Of a DNA stretch of 64,000 nt, positions 7,848 to 16,767 are shown piece after piece. The position numbers and the translations under genes are program-made. The stretch lies in NCBI RefSeq assembly GCF_003686955.1, contig NZ_RCVM01000007.1, positions 1 through 64,000 of the forward strand, given 5' to 3'. The notes beneath the pieces are model-generated. The model saw nothing but the letters and a program-made list of their open reading frames with translations, made no database searches and was not told where the DNA came from. Numbering within the stretch: position 1 is the stretch's first letter; every line of letters begins with the position of its first letter. The stretch comes from Streptococcus hillyeri (GTDB lineage: Bacteria > Bacillota > Bacilli > Lactobacillales > Streptococcaceae).

Positions 7848-8735
7848 ATGAATACAAAATTATATACCGACTTTGATAGAAAAATTTTATTGCTGAATAA
7901 GATTTTGATTGCTGGGTTGGTCTTGATTACAGTTGTACCGATGGTTTATATCTTAGTGGCTTCCTTTATGGACCCGCAAGTTTTAGCGGTTAAAGGAATT
8001 AGTTTTAATCCAGATGATTGGACTGTCCAAGGCTATCAAAAAGTATTTGGTGATGATTCGATTTTACGTGGATTCATCAACTCACTGATTTACTCAACAG
8101 GTTTTGCGATTTTAACTGTTGCGATTTCAGTTTTGACTGCTTATCCCTTGTCTCGCAAGGACTTGGTTGGTCGTAAATGGATCAATTACTTCCTTATCTT
8201 CACCATGTTCTTCGGTGGTGGTTTGGTTCCAACTTACTTGCTCATTAAAAATTTGGGCATGCTCAATACCGTTTGGGCAATTATCGTTCCAGGTGCCGTC
8301 AATGTATGGAATATCATCTTAGCTAGAACCTACTTCCAAGGAATTCCTGAAGAATTGGTAGAGGCTGCCGTTATTGATGGGGCAAATGACTTCCAAATCT
8401 TTGTGAAGATCATGTTGCCACTGGCAAAACCAATCATGTTTGTTCTTTTCCTCTACGCCTTTGTCGGTCAATGGAATTCATATTTCGATGCGATGATTTA
8501 CATCAAGGATCCAGACCTTGCACCGCTACAATTGGTTCTTCGCAATATCTTGATTCAAAATGAAGTCAGTGCCAATATGATTGGTGCGCAAGCAGCCATG
8601 AATGAATTGAAGAAAATTGCTGAAATGGTTAAATACGCAACCATCATCATTTCAAGTTTACCACTTATTGTGATGTACCCATTCTTCCAAAAATACTTCG
8701 ACAAGGGTATTATGTCTGGTTCACTCAAAGGGTAA
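7848..8735 (+). CDS. Carbohydrate ABC transporter permease 2 (YtcP/SusT2-like)
   Basis: This is a 295-residue permease and the second half of the transport channel. Six hydrophobic segments can be placed, starting with LILIAGLVLITVVPMVYILVAS-like sequence near residue 20 and ending with IIISSLPLIVMYPFFQ. The EAA loop reads EAAVIDGANDFQIFVKIMLP. The C-terminus FDKGIMSGSLKG is characteristic of this permease subfamily. AGGAGG at about 7837-7842 overlaps the end of the upstream gene, suggesting translational coupling. The next gene, after 53 bp, encodes the binding protein. Confidence 0.94.
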   Translation: MNTKLYTDFDRKILLLNKILIAGLVLITVVPMVYILVASFMDPQVLAVKGISFNPDDWTVQGYQKVFGDDSILRGFINSLIYSTGFAILTVAISVLTAYPLSRKDLVGRKWINYFLIFTMFFGGGLVPTYLLIKNLGMLNTVWAIIVPGAVNVWNIILARTYFQGIPEELVEAAVIDGANDFQIFVKIMLPLAKPIMFVLFLYAFVGQWNSYFDAMIYIKDPDLAPLQLVLRNILIQNEVSANMIGAQAAMNELKKIAEMVKYATIIISSLPLIVMYPFFQKYFDKGIMSGSLKG

Positions 8736-8788
8736 TCCCTTTCCAAAACATTGTGATTTAATATTGAAAAAAATAAAGGAGTTTTCTC

Positions 8789-10411
8789 ATGAAAAACAAA
8801 TGGATGACACGTTCAATGCTTATCGTTGCAACAGCTGCAGCAGGTTTGGCTCTTACAGCTTGTGGGTCTAAGGACACCGCTGCAAGCCCAGATTACAAAT
8901 TGGAGAATGTTAAATTCCCACTTAAAGACAAAGTGACATTGAAATTCATCACTGGTAGCTCAACGTTGGCACCAGAGGACCCTAACGATAAATTGATTTT
9001 CCAACGTATGGAAGAAAAAACTGGCGTTCATGTTGAATGGACAAACTATCAAGCGGACTTTGCTGAAAAACGTAACTTGGACATTTCATCTGGTGACCTT
9101 CCTGATGCTATCCACAATGATGGTGCGTCTGACGTTGAGTTGATGTCTTGGGCAAAACAAGGGGTTATCGTTCCTGTTGAAGATTTGATTGACAAACACA
9201 TGCCAAATCTTAAGAAAATCTTGGATGAGCACCCAGAGTACCGTTCACTGATCACAGCTCCAGACGGACACATTTACTCATTCCCATGGATTGAAGAACT
9301 TGGTGAAGGTAAAGAATCTATCCACAGTGTTAATGACATGGCTTGGATTAATACTGACTGGTTGAAAAAATTGAATCTTCAAATGCCACAAACAACAGAT
9401 GAGTTGGTAAAAGTTCTCGAAGCCTTTAAAACACAAGACCCTAACGGTAATGGCAAGGCAGATGAAATTCCAATGTCATTCATCAACAATGGTGGAAATG
9501 AAGAATTCAAGATTCTCTTTGGTGCCTTTGGTGAAGGGGACAATGATGACCACCTTGTCGTAAGTAATGATGGTAAAGTTGATTTTACAGCTGACAATGA
9601 CAGCTATAAAGAAGGTGTGAAATTCATGCGCAGCCTTTATGAAAAAGGACTTCTTGATACAGAAGCCTTTGAACAAGACTGGAACAGCTACATTGCCAAA
9701 GGTGGGGAAAACCAATACGGTGTTTACTTCACTTGGGATAAGGCTAATGTTTCTGGTATGAACGACAGCTATGATGTTCTTCCAGTTCTAGCAGGTCCAA
9801 GCGGTAAGAAAAATGTCACTCGTACAAACAACATCGGTTTCTCTCGTGACCGCATGGTAATCACAAGTGCTAACCAAAACTTAGAATTGACTGCTAAATG
9901 GATTGATGAACAATATGCACCAGTACAATCAGTTCAAAACAACTGGGGTACTTATGGTGATGATAAACAACAAAATATCTTTGAATTTGATGAAGCAACA
10001 CAAAGTTTGAAACACTTGCCACTTGAAGGTACAGCGCCAGCTGAACTTCGTCAAAAAACAGAGGTTGGTGGACCACTTGCTATCTTAGATAGCTACTATG
10101 GTAAAGTGACTACAAAACCAGACGATGCTGCTTGGCGTTTAGATTTGATTAAAAAACACTACGTGCCTTACATGAGCAATGACATGATTTACCCACGCGT
10201 CTTTATGGAAGAAGAGGACTTGGATAAATTGGCACAAGTTGAAGCAGATATGATGGACTTTGTCGCTCGTAAACGTGCCGAATGGATTACTAAAGGTGGC
10301 GTTGATGCAGAATGGGATAGCTACAAGGCTGAGCTTGAAAAATATGGTCTTTCAGATTGGATGAAAATTAAACAAGATTACCTTGATAACTACCTCAAAT
10401 CACAGGAGTAA
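8789..10411 (+). CDS. Extracellular sugar-binding lipoprotein (SusX/FusA-like)
   Basis: This 540-residue substrate-binding lipoprotein is the large (LipO-type) class that goes with the two preceding permeases. The signal peptide ends in LALTAC with Cys25 as lipid attachment site. The mature part contains LKFITGSSTLAPEDPNDK and a calcium-site-like loop DPNGNGKADEIP near residues 214-225, a feature of this family. It is anchored on the outer face of the membrane and would capture oligosaccharides. It is followed after 3 bp by the GH32 hydrolase, so both are in one transcript. From memory, the pneumococcal counterpart binds fructo-oligosaccharides; substrate here is inferred from this context only. 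Confidence 0.93.
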   Translation: MKNKWMTRSMLIVATAAAGLALTACGSKDTAASPDYKLENVKFPLKDKVTLKFITGSSTLAPEDPNDKLIFQRMEEKTGVHVEWTNYQADFAEKRNLDISSGDLPDAIHNDGASDVELMSWAKQGVIVPVEDLIDKHMPNLKKILDEHPEYRSLITAPDGHIYSFPWIEELGEGKESIHSVNDMAWINTDWLKKLNLQMPQTTDELVKVLEAFKTQDPNGNGKADEIPMSFINNGGNEEFKILFGAFGEGDNDDHLVVSNDGKVDFTADNDSYKEGVKFMRSLYEKGLLDTEAFEQDWNSYIAKGGENQYGVYFTWDKANVSGMNDSYDVLPVLAGPSGKKNVTRTNNIGFSRDRMVITSANQNLELTAKWIDEQYAPVQSVQNNWGTYGDDKQQNIFEFDEATQSLKHLPLEGTAPAELRQKTEVGGPLAILDSYYGKVTTKPDDAAWRLDLIKKHYVPYMSNDMIYPRVFMEEEDLDKLAQVEADMMDFVARKRAEWITKGGVDAEWDSYKAELEKYGLSDWMKIKQDYLDNYLKSQE

Positions 10412-10414
10412 GTT

Positions 10415-11785
10415 ATGACAGAACATTTTACTGTGGAAAGGGCTAATGCTTATATTGCAGCACCTACAGAGGCTCTTGACACAACGTTTAAACCCGAAAA
10501 ACATTTTTCAGCACCGATTGGCTGGATCAATGACCCAAATGGTTTTGTGTATTTCCGTGGAGAGTATCACCTCTTTTACCAATTTTACCCTTACGATAGT
10601 GTGTGGGGGCCAATGCACTGGGGCCATGCCAAGTCAAAAGATTTGGTCAATTGGGAGCATTTACCAGTTGCTTTAGCACCAGATCAAGAATATGATAAGG
10701 ATGGATGCTTCTCAGGCTCTGCCATTGTCAAAGACGATACCCTCTGGTTGATGTACACTGGTCATAATGTGGATCCAGATGGAAGCGTTCGTCAAATCCA
10801 AAACATGGCCTACTCAACAGACGGTGTGACCTTTACTAAGATTAAGGAAAATCCAGTAGCGACTGGTGATATTCTACCAGAAGAGTTGGTGGCAGCAGAT
10901 TTTCGTGACCCTAAACTTTTTGAAAAAGATGGTCGTTATTATGCGGTAGTTGCTGCTAAGCATAAAGATAATGTCGGAACCATTGTTCTATTGGGTTCAG
11001 ATGATTTGGTGGACTGGAGCTTTGAATCCATCTTCCTTAAAGGTGAAGCTGACCAAGGCTTTATGTGGGAATGTCCAGATTACTTTAGTCTAGGTGGCCA
11101 AGATGTCCTTGTCTTCTCTCCAATGGGTTATCCAAAAGCTGGTAATGACTTTGCAAATCTTAACTCATCTGTGGCAGTTCTTGGTACGGTTGATTGGGAA
11201 ACTAAAACATTTAAGTTAGAATCTGTTCAAGAAATTGATCACGGTCATGACTTTTATGCACCTCAAAGCCTAGAGGATGGTCAAGGACGTCGTATCATGA
11301 TTGGATGGGAGCATACATGGGGGCGTACCGTTATCCCTCATGAGTTGCGCCACGGATGGGCAGGTAGCATGACCCTCCCTCGTCAATTGACGATTGTTAA
11401 TGGACGTGTGAAGCAGACAGTTCTTTCTGAAAGCATAGCAGAGCTTCCAAAAGTAGCTTTAGGAGATGTAGTAGAAAGCGCAGCCTATCTTGAACTTTCT
11501 CTGGAAGCTAGCCGTCATTTCCGAATTGGTTCGGCAGAAGATTTTGTGACCTTTGGTTACGATGCTGATCGTGAAGAAGTCTACATTGACCGTAGCAAAC
11601 TCGCTTATCAATTAGTTGGTGAAGAAAAATGGGAAACTACTCGCCGAGCAGTAACCGTAAAAGCAACACGCTTGCAAGTTGTGATTGATAAGAACTCTCT
11701 TGAAATATTTGTCAATGGTGGTCAAGAAAGCTTAACTAGTGTAGTCTATCTGACACAAGAAAGATATTTGGAAGAACTTAAATAG
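10415..11785 (+). CDS. Intracellular GH32 fructosidase (sucrose/fructo-oligosaccharide hydrolase, SusH-like)
   Basis: This 456-residue glycoside hydrolase family 32 enzyme cleaves terminal beta-fructosyl bonds. The three active-site motifs are present: WINDPNG with nucleophile Asp40, FRDPK with Asp165 as transition-state stabiliser, and WECPD with Glu219 as acid/base. A five-bladed propeller is followed by a C-terminal beta-sandwich containing SLEIFVNGGQESLTSVVY. No signal peptide is present, so hydrolysis happens in the cytoplasm after import by the upstream ABC system. It is the last gene of the operon, and a strong terminator follows. It could act on phosphorylated sucrose (ScrB-like), but linkage to an ABC importer rather than a PTS favours unphosphorylated substrates. 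Confidence 0.95.
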   Translation: MTEHFTVERANAYIAAPTEALDTTFKPEKHFSAPIGWINDPNGFVYFRGEYHLFYQFYPYDSVWGPMHWGHAKSKDLVNWEHLPVALAPDQEYDKDGCFSGSAIVKDDTLWLMYTGHNVDPDGSVRQIQNMAYSTDGVTFTKIKENPVATGDILPEELVAADFRDPKLFEKDGRYYAVVAAKHKDNVGTIVLLGSDDLVDWSFESIFLKGEADQGFMWECPDYFSLGGQDVLVFSPMGYPKAGNDFANLNSSVAVLGTVDWETKTFKLESVQEIDHGHDFYAPQSLEDGQGRRIMIGWEHTWGRTVIPHELRHGWAGSMTLPRQLTIVNGRVKQTVLSESIAELPKVALGDVVESAAYLELSLEASRHFRIGSAEDFVTFGYDADREEVYIDRSKLAYQLVGEEKWETTRRAVTVKATRLQVVIDKNSLEIFVNGGQESLTSVVYLTQERYLEELK

Positions 11786-11790
11786 TAAGA

Positions 11791-11824
11791 AAACCTAGGA
11801 TTCGGATGAAATCCTAGGTTTTTC
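11791..11824 (+). terminator. Intrinsic terminator of the oligosaccharide operon
   Basis: A perfect 11-bp stem AACCTAGGATT/AATCCTAGGTT is followed by TTTTT. Confidence 0.92.
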
Positions 11825-11883
11825 GTTTTTAAGTAGAAATAAATGCAGATATGGAGGAATTATCCCAAATTTTCAGAAAAGTC

Positions 11884-11911
11884 TTGCAATATTGGGTGAA
11901 AGGCATATAAT
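11884..11911 (+). promoter_or_regulatory. Promoter of pepC
   Basis: TTGCAA (11884-11889) and TATAAT (11906-11911) are 16 bp apart; AAGGAG and the ATG at 11942 follow. Confidence 0.8.
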
Positions 11912-11941
11912 GGGACTGTAATAAGAAAAAAGGAGTATTTT

Positions 11942-13270
11942 ATGTCAACATTAACGAATGACTTTACGGAAAAATTATATGCTGACTACCTAGCTAATCC
12001 TAAGTATCAAGCTGTTGAAAATGCTGTGACCAATAATGGTTTGCTCAAATCTCTTCGAACACGTCAATCTGCAATTGATAATGACTTTACCTTTTCAATT
12101 GATTTGACGAAAGATGCTGTCTCTAATCAAAAAGCTTCAGGGCGTTGCTGGATGTTTGCAGCGTTGAATACGTTTCGTCATAAACTCATCAACCAATTCA
12201 AATTAGAAAACTTTGAATTGTCGCAAGCTCATACTTTCTTCTGGGATAAATACGAAAAATCAAACTGGTTTTTGGAACAAATTATTGCGACAGCAGACCA
12301 AGAATTGGGAAGTCGTAAGGTGAAGTTTCTCCTTGATGTGCCACAACAAGATGGTGGTCAATGGGATATGGTGGTAGCACTTTTTGAAAAATACGGGGTT
12401 GTGCCAAAGTCAGTTTATCCAGAATCCGTGTCATCTAGCAATAGCCGTGAGCTCAACCAATACTTGAACAAATTGCTTCGTCAAGATGCCCAAATTCTTC
12501 GTGAAGCTGTTCAAAGTGGTGAGGATGTCCAAGCCAAGAAAGAAGCTCTCTTACAAGAGATTTTCAATTTTCTAGCGGTTAATCTAGGTTTGCCACCACG
12601 CCAATTTGATTTCTCTTACCGTGACAAGGACAATAATTTCCACACGGAAAAGCAAATCACTCCTCAAGATTTCTTTGACAAATATGTCGGTTTGAAATTA
12701 TCAGATTATGTTTCTGTCATCAATGCGCCAACAGCTGATAAGCCTTATGGCAAATCTTACACCGTTGAGTTGCTTGGAAATGTCGTCGGAGCACCTGCGG
12801 TTCGTTACCTTAATCTTGGGATGGAGCGTTTCAAAGAGCTTGCAATTGCCCAAATGAAGGCAGGAGAAACGGTCTGGTTTGGTTCTGATGTTGGTCAAGT
12901 GTCAGACCGTCAAGCAGGTATCATGGCGACAAATACCTATGATTTTGATGCAGCTTTGGATATTAGCTTGACTCAGGATAAGGCTGGGCGTCTCGATTAT
13001 AGTGAAAGTCTGATGACGCATGCGATGGTCTTGACTGGAGTTGATTTGGATGACAATGGCAAACCACTTAAATGGAAAGTCGAAAATTCATGGGGAGATA
13101 AAGTCGGTGAGAAAGGCTACTTTGTCGCTTCAGATGCCTGGATGGACGAATATACTTATCAAATCGTTGTCCGCAAAGAATTCCTCACCGAAGAAGAATT
13201 AGCTGCCTATGAAGCAGAACCGCAAGTTTTAGCCCCTTGGGACCCAATGGGAGCCTTGGCAGGCAAATAA
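11942..13270 (+). CDS. pepC: Aminopeptidase C (bleomycin hydrolase family)
   Basis: PepC is a cytoplasmic papain-like (C1B) cysteine aminopeptidase, usually hexameric, that releases N-terminal residues from peptides taken up by the cell. The length of 442 residues is standard. The catalytic Cys69 lies in QKASGRCWMFAALN, His360 in MTHAMVLTGV, and Asn382 in VENSWGDK. The C-terminus reaches into the active site in this family and ends here in ALAGK. It has its own promoter and terminator, so it is a single-gene unit. It contributes to peptide-based amino acid nutrition, in keeping with the amino acid genes elsewhere in the window. Confidence 0.98.
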   Translation: MSTLTNDFTEKLYADYLANPKYQAVENAVTNNGLLKSLRTRQSAIDNDFTFSIDLTKDAVSNQKASGRCWMFAALNTFRHKLINQFKLENFELSQAHTFFWDKYEKSNWFLEQIIATADQELGSRKVKFLLDVPQQDGGQWDMVVALFEKYGVVPKSVYPESVSSSNSRELNQYLNKLLRQDAQILREAVQSGEDVQAKKEALLQEIFNFLAVNLGLPPRQFDFSYRDKDNNFHTEKQITPQDFFDKYVGLKLSDYVSVINAPTADKPYGKSYTVELLGNVVGAPAVRYLNLGMERFKELAIAQMKAGETVWFGSDVGQVSDRQAGIMATNTYDFDAALDISLTQDKAGRLDYSESLMTHAMVLTGVDLDDNGKPLKWKVENSWGDKVGEKGYFVASDAWMDEYTYQIVVRKEFLTEEELAAYEAEPQVLAPWDPMGALAGK

Positions 13271-13305
13271 GCGTTATTATATTTTATTGAAAAAGCATTT
13301 TAACA

Positions 13306-13337
13306 AAGAATCCTTTACATTTAAGGGATTCTTTTTT
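13306..13337 (+). terminator. Intrinsic terminator of pepC
   Basis: The stem AAGAATCC/GGATTCTT, with extra A-T pairs in the loop, is followed by TTTTTT. Confidence 0.85.
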
Positions 13338-13356
13338 ATTTCAAAAAATAAAAAAT

Positions 13357-13428
13357 TATCAAAAAACGATAAAAAGTTGTTGACAAAGATATTTTTGTGT
13401 TGTAATATAAATATATCGAAATACGGTA
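13357..13428 (+). promoter_or_regulatory. Promoter of the membrane operon, flanked by two similar inverted repeats
   Basis: TTGACA (13380-13385) and TAATAT (13403-13408) are 17 bp apart. A 15-bp inverted repeat TATCAAAAAACGATA (13357-13371) lies upstream of the -35, and a related one, TATCGAAATACGGTA (13414-13428), covers the predicted start site. Both fit the pattern TATC-N7-(G/C)(A/G)TA and could be a two-site operator, perhaps for the HTH protein encoded at the end of the operon. Confidence 0.6.
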
Positions 13429-13535
13429 ACAAATAAATTAAAAACAACAAATCGTCATCGAAAAGAAGAAAAAGTTAAGAGCTCAGCTATTTTCCCTAAA
13501 AACTAAAATGAATTATAAACAAAGGAACTATTATC

Positions 13536-13985
13536 ATGAAAACAATCAAAACTATCGCAACAGTAACCCTCTCAGCAATTATCGCCGTTCTTGTTCTTCA
13601 AGTGAGTGCCGCAGCCCTTCTTCAAATCTTATCTCTCAACCCCGAGCAGTTCTTGCCAAAAGGTGCAGTCATGGTCGGAGAACTCGGCTGGACAAATGTT
13701 ATCGCACTCTTTGCACATCACAGCTTGATGATTTATGCCTTAATGGCTCTCAAAAAACTGATCAAAGGCTTTACCAAAGAAACCTTGATGTCAGCAGCCT
13801 TTGGTAAAACCCTCACTCAAGTTGGTATCGTGGCAGTTATCGCAGACTTGATTTCTAGCTACACTATGTCTCAAATGCTAGGCTACATTCATGTGAATGT
13901 TCAACTTGGTGTTTACCTTATCCTAGCGGGCTTTGCCTGTGAATACGCACGCCGCTACATGGTTAAAAAAGGATTGACTTTCTAA
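13536..13985 (+). CDS. Small four-helix membrane protein, possibly DUF2975-related
   Basis: This is a 149-residue integral membrane protein with hydrophobic segments near residues 7-29, 53-70, 88-107 and 118-134. The loop LKKLIKGFTKETLMSAAFGKTL resembles the conserved F-x-K-G/F-T segment between helices of DUF2975 proteins, but the match is weak. AAAGGA precedes the ATG. It is the first gene of an operon that continues through an ABC pair and three anchored paralogs and closes with a second membrane protein of similar style and an HTH regulator. The start at 13536 is preferred over an overlapping reading frame at 13508, which has no membrane or coding character. Function unknown. Confidence 0.75.
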   Translation: MKTIKTIATVTLSAIIAVLVLQVSAAALLQILSLNPEQFLPKGAVMVGELGWTNVIALFAHHSLMIYALMALKKLIKGFTKETLMSAAFGKTLTQVGIVAVIADLISSYTMSQMLGYIHVNVQLGVYLILAGFACEYARRYMVKKGLTF

Positions 13986-14007
13986 GGCATTTAAAAGGAA
14001 AAAACGC

Positions 14008-14877
14008 ATGAAAAACTTATTAACGATAACTAACATTAGCAAGCACTACGGCAAACAAAAAGCACTAGACAAGGTGAGTTTTACCATCAAAAAAGGTGAG
14101 ATTCTAGGATTCGTTGGTCAAAATGGAGCTGGTAAAACAACGCTTATCCGAGTCCTATCCGGTCTCATCACCAAAGATGAGGGTGAGGTTATTCAAGAAA
14201 CTGCCTATAAAATCGGTGCCATTATTGAATCACCAGTTCTTTATCCAAATATGTCAGCATTTGATAATTTAATGTACTCAGCCCTGCAAATTGGGATTGC
14301 AGATACTGAGAAACGTATTGATGAGGTGCTGAAATTGGTTGGTCTATCTGACGTGGATCCGAAGAAAAAGGTCAAAGACTTCTCACTCGGGATGCGTCAG
14401 CGGATGGCGATTGCGCTTGCTATCCTTGATTTTCCAGATTTCCTGATTTTGGATGAGCCCGTCAATGGCCTCGACCCATCTGGTATCAAGGAGATGCGAG
14501 ACATTATCCACAACCTCCGAGACCGCTACGGCATTACCATCCTCATCTCCAGCCACATTTTGTCAGAGCTTGAGCTGGTCGTTGACCGTTTCGTCATCAT
14601 GCACAAGGGCAAGGTCATCAAGGATATTGCCAAAAACGACCTGTATGCAGAGGTCGAGGAAAAGATTGTTGTAAGGACGACGAACAATAAGCTGGCGCAA
14701 CAAACGCTTAATGAGTTGGGCTTAAAGCCAGTTGCCCAAGGGGACAAGTTAGTCCTGTCGCCTGACCAATCTGTTCAGGAGCTTATCCTAGCACTTCTTG
14801 AGAAGAAAATTGAAATTACCGATATTTACCATGCGGGTGGTAACTTTGAAGACTACTACCTAAGCCTCTTAGATTAG
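14008..14877 (+). CDS. ABC transporter ATP-binding protein (BcrA/lantibiotic-protection type)
   Basis: This 289-residue ATPase of the drug and bacteriocin resistance class has Walker A GQNGAGKTT (residues 37-45), a signature region FSLGMRQRMAIALAI, Walker B FLILDEPVNGLDPSG, and the switch histidine in ILISSHILSELE. A C-terminal extension of about 80 residues after the core, including VVRTTNNKLAQQTLNELGL, is typical of BcrA-type proteins. It pairs with the permease encoded 13 bp downstream. The role is most likely export of, or protection from, a membrane-active compound, but the substrate is not shown by the sequence. Confidence 0.93.
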   Translation: MKNLLTITNISKHYGKQKALDKVSFTIKKGEILGFVGQNGAGKTTLIRVLSGLITKDEGEVIQETAYKIGAIIESPVLYPNMSAFDNLMYSALQIGIADTEKRIDEVLKLVGLSDVDPKKKVKDFSLGMRQRMAIALAILDFPDFLILDEPVNGLDPSGIKEMRDIIHNLRDRYGITILISSHILSELELVVDRFVIMHKGKVIKDIAKNDLYAEVEEKIVVRTTNNKLAQQTLNELGLKPVAQGDKLVLSPDQSVQELILALLEKKIEITDIYHAGGNFEDYYLSLLD

Positions 14878-14890
14878 AAAGAAGAACCTG

Positions 14891-15598
14891 ATGTTAAATT
14901 ATGTCAAAGCAGATATTTACCGTATTCGTAAGGAGCACCTGTCTTTTGTATCACTTGGTTTACTCCTTGTTTTTGGCAGTTTATTTGCCTATATTTACCG
15001 TGAAGACCATTCAACAGAAGTGGCTAGAAATCTTGTGATGACCTGGCCAACCTTGTTACCACTTTTCTTTGTCACACCAGCCAAGATTTTCCTAGGAGAA
15101 GATTTGACCAACCGCACCATTAACAACATGCTTATCAAAAGTCAAAATCGTCTGAAGGTATTTAGCTATAAATGGGTCATGACGGTACTTGCTACTTGGC
15201 TATATGCGCTTGTAGCGCTGATGATGACAGGCCTTGTCCATCATTTAGTGACAGGAATGGCCTCTTATCAGACCATCTTGACTTACCTTTTCTACCAGTT
15301 ACCACTTTATACGGTGATTGCCAGCCTCTGTGCTTTTATCTTTGCCTTCTTTGACCGCATTTATCAGTCTTATATGGTTTATATCATTATTGTGCTGTTA
15401 TTTGACCAACTGGCGAGTCTCATGATGGGCATGCTGTTTAAGACCGATGCGTTAGCACCTTACATGATGTTTAATCAGCTGAGTCAGGTTGATATTTCAG
15501 GAAATTATCTGACAAATACCGTTCTTGTGGCTATACTGTTTAGCCTTGTTTATGCCCTTGTGAGTTACCTCATGTTTGCCAAACGTGAATTTAAGTAG
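14891..15598 (+). CDS. ABC transporter permease of the BcrA-type pair
   Basis: This is a 235-residue membrane protein with about six helices: residues 18-36, 53-68, 93-118, 135-155, 160-180 and 207-228. The pattern is an ABC-2-like permease such as BcrB or LanE/G immunity subunits, with a cytoplasmic start MLNYVKADIYRIRKEHL and the characteristic external loop after the first helix. It follows the ATPase by 13 bp and precedes the first anchored paralog by 6 bp, so all are translated from one message. It forms the membrane channel of the transporter. Confidence 0.88.
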   Translation: MLNYVKADIYRIRKEHLSFVSLGLLLVFGSLFAYIYREDHSTEVARNLVMTWPTLLPLFFVTPAKIFLGEDLTNRTINNMLIKSQNRLKVFSYKWVMTVLATWLYALVALMMTGLVHHLVTGMASYQTILTYLFYQLPLYTVIASLCAFIFAFFDRIYQSYMVYIIIVLLFDQLASLMMGMLFKTDALAPYMMFNQLSQVDISGNYLTNTVLVAILFSLVYALVSYLMFAKREFK

Positions 15599-15604
15599 GA
15601 GATT

Positions 15605-16174
15605 ATGATGAAACGTAAGATTTTAATAGGATTAGCAGCCTTTTTAGTGATTGGCCTTGCTGGGCTTGTCTGGACTGGTGTTCAAAATGATAAGACCGAT
15701 GTTTCTTATGATAAGACATTTACCGTACCAGCCAAGAACATCAATGTCATCCATGTGTCTAGTTTGGAACAACCTGCCAAAGTGGTGGTCAAAGAAAGTG
15801 AGCAAGCAAAGACAAGTGTTCATATCACGGGGCAAATGGCTCAAAATAATATCGCTGCTATGGAGAAACAATTTGGCATTGATGAGGAGGGCGATTTGAT
15901 GATTTCCTTTGCGGAGGATGGCTTGACCCTGACTGTTATGAGAGATAAACCGACGGTGACCATTGAGATTACCCTTGCCAAAGACGTGACGTTTAACGAT
16001 TTTCGTCTTTTTAGTAGCAATGGCGGAGCAGATATTACCTTGCCGAAGAGCTTTGATGGTCGCTATAAAATCACCAGCCAGAGTAACAAGATCACCAAAC
16101 CACAAAATGGGACTAATAAGAAACGCCAAGCAAGCATTGAAACCCCAGGTGATGTGAATGTAGTGCTGGAGTAG
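15605..16174 (+). CDS. Membrane-anchored DUF4097-like protein, paralog 1 of 3
   Basis: This 189-residue protein has an N-terminal transmembrane anchor (residues 4-23, ILIGLAAFLVIGLAGLVWTG) and an outside beta-rich domain. It is related to the two following genes: all share a short anchor, a segment like I-x-x-I-x-V-x-x-x-x-Q-P, a G-x-(M/V)-(A/P) turn, a V-T-I-x-(I/V)-x-L strand, then a hydrophobic strand ending in LPK-x-F or VPEDF and Y-x-(I/L). This pattern resembles the repeat-strand adhesin-like fold of DUF4097/YvlB-type proteins, though that is inference. The gene lies 6 bp after the ABC permease. Function unknown; it may sense or protect the envelope together with the transporter. Confidence 0.8.
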   Translation: MMKRKILIGLAAFLVIGLAGLVWTGVQNDKTDVSYDKTFTVPAKNINVIHVSSLEQPAKVVVKESEQAKTSVHITGQMAQNNIAAMEKQFGIDEEGDLMISFAEDGLTLTVMRDKPTVTIEITLAKDVTFNDFRLFSSNGGADITLPKSFDGRYKITSQSNKITKPQNGTNKKRQASIETPGDVNVVLE

Positions 16175-16190
16175 GGAAGAAGAGATTTAC

Positions 16191-16763
16191 ATGAGAAAAA
16201 TTTGGGCAGTTATTGGTCTCATAATCTTTGTTCTTGTAGGATTTGTTTTCGCCGTATTCCATAGTGTCGAAAACGGTCAAACTGATCAGAAAATTCATCG
16301 AGAGTGGGATTTAGCTGAACATGTTCAAAAAATAGAATTTTACGGCACTCAGCAACCTGTGACCATTCTTGTGGAAACAGGACATGAAGCAAATCGTTTG
16401 ATTGTAGATGGTCTGGTGCCAAAGGAAAGTTTACAAACTTTGGCTTACGATAGCAAAGCTTCTTTAGAAGAACTGTACTTACCTTTCTCAAAACATGGGT
16501 TTAAATTAGCTGTTTCTCAATCCCATAAGGATGAACTTATGGTTACATTAGAGCTTATCGAGGCAAAAAGTTTGGAAGAATTCGTTATGGATACCTGGAC
16601 AGGAGATGTTGTCCTTCAAGTACCAGAGGACTTTGCAGCACGTTATGACCTAGATACTAACAGAAGTGGCAAAATCACCTCAGAAGTTAAAAGTGATGAG
16701 AACAGCTCTGCTATTATCACTATAAATACCTATGGTAATATTACCGTAAAAAATAGAAAGTAG
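16191..16763 (+). CDS. Membrane-anchored DUF4097-like protein, paralog 2 of 3
   Basis: This is a 190-residue protein with one N-terminal helix (residues 5-23, WAVIGLIIFVLVGFVFAVF). The exposed domain contains KIEFYGTQQPVTILVE, VDGLVPKESLQTL, MVTLELIEAKSLEEFVM and LQVPEDFAARYDL, aligning with the neighbours on both sides. The Q-P-V-(T/N)-(I/L)-(L/V)-(V/I)-E core is closest to paralog 3. It starts 16 bp after paralog 1 and stops 4 bp before paralog 3. The three copies have diverged widely in sequence, so this is an old tandem duplication rather than a recent amplification. Function unknown. Confidence 0.8.
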   Translation: MRKIWAVIGLIIFVLVGFVFAVFHSVENGQTDQKIHREWDLAEHVQKIEFYGTQQPVTILVETGHEANRLIVDGLVPKESLQTLAYDSKASLEELYLPFSKHGFKLAVSQSHKDELMVTLELIEAKSLEEFVMDTWTGDVVLQVPEDFAARYDLDTNRSGKITSEVKSDENSSAIITINTYGNITVKNRK

Positions 16764-16767
16764 AGAA

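Noticed and set aside
13508-13807. 99-codon frame overlapping the first gene of the membrane operon
   Set aside because: Out of frame with the convincing membrane protein at 13536, with no ribosome site and no protein-like composition.
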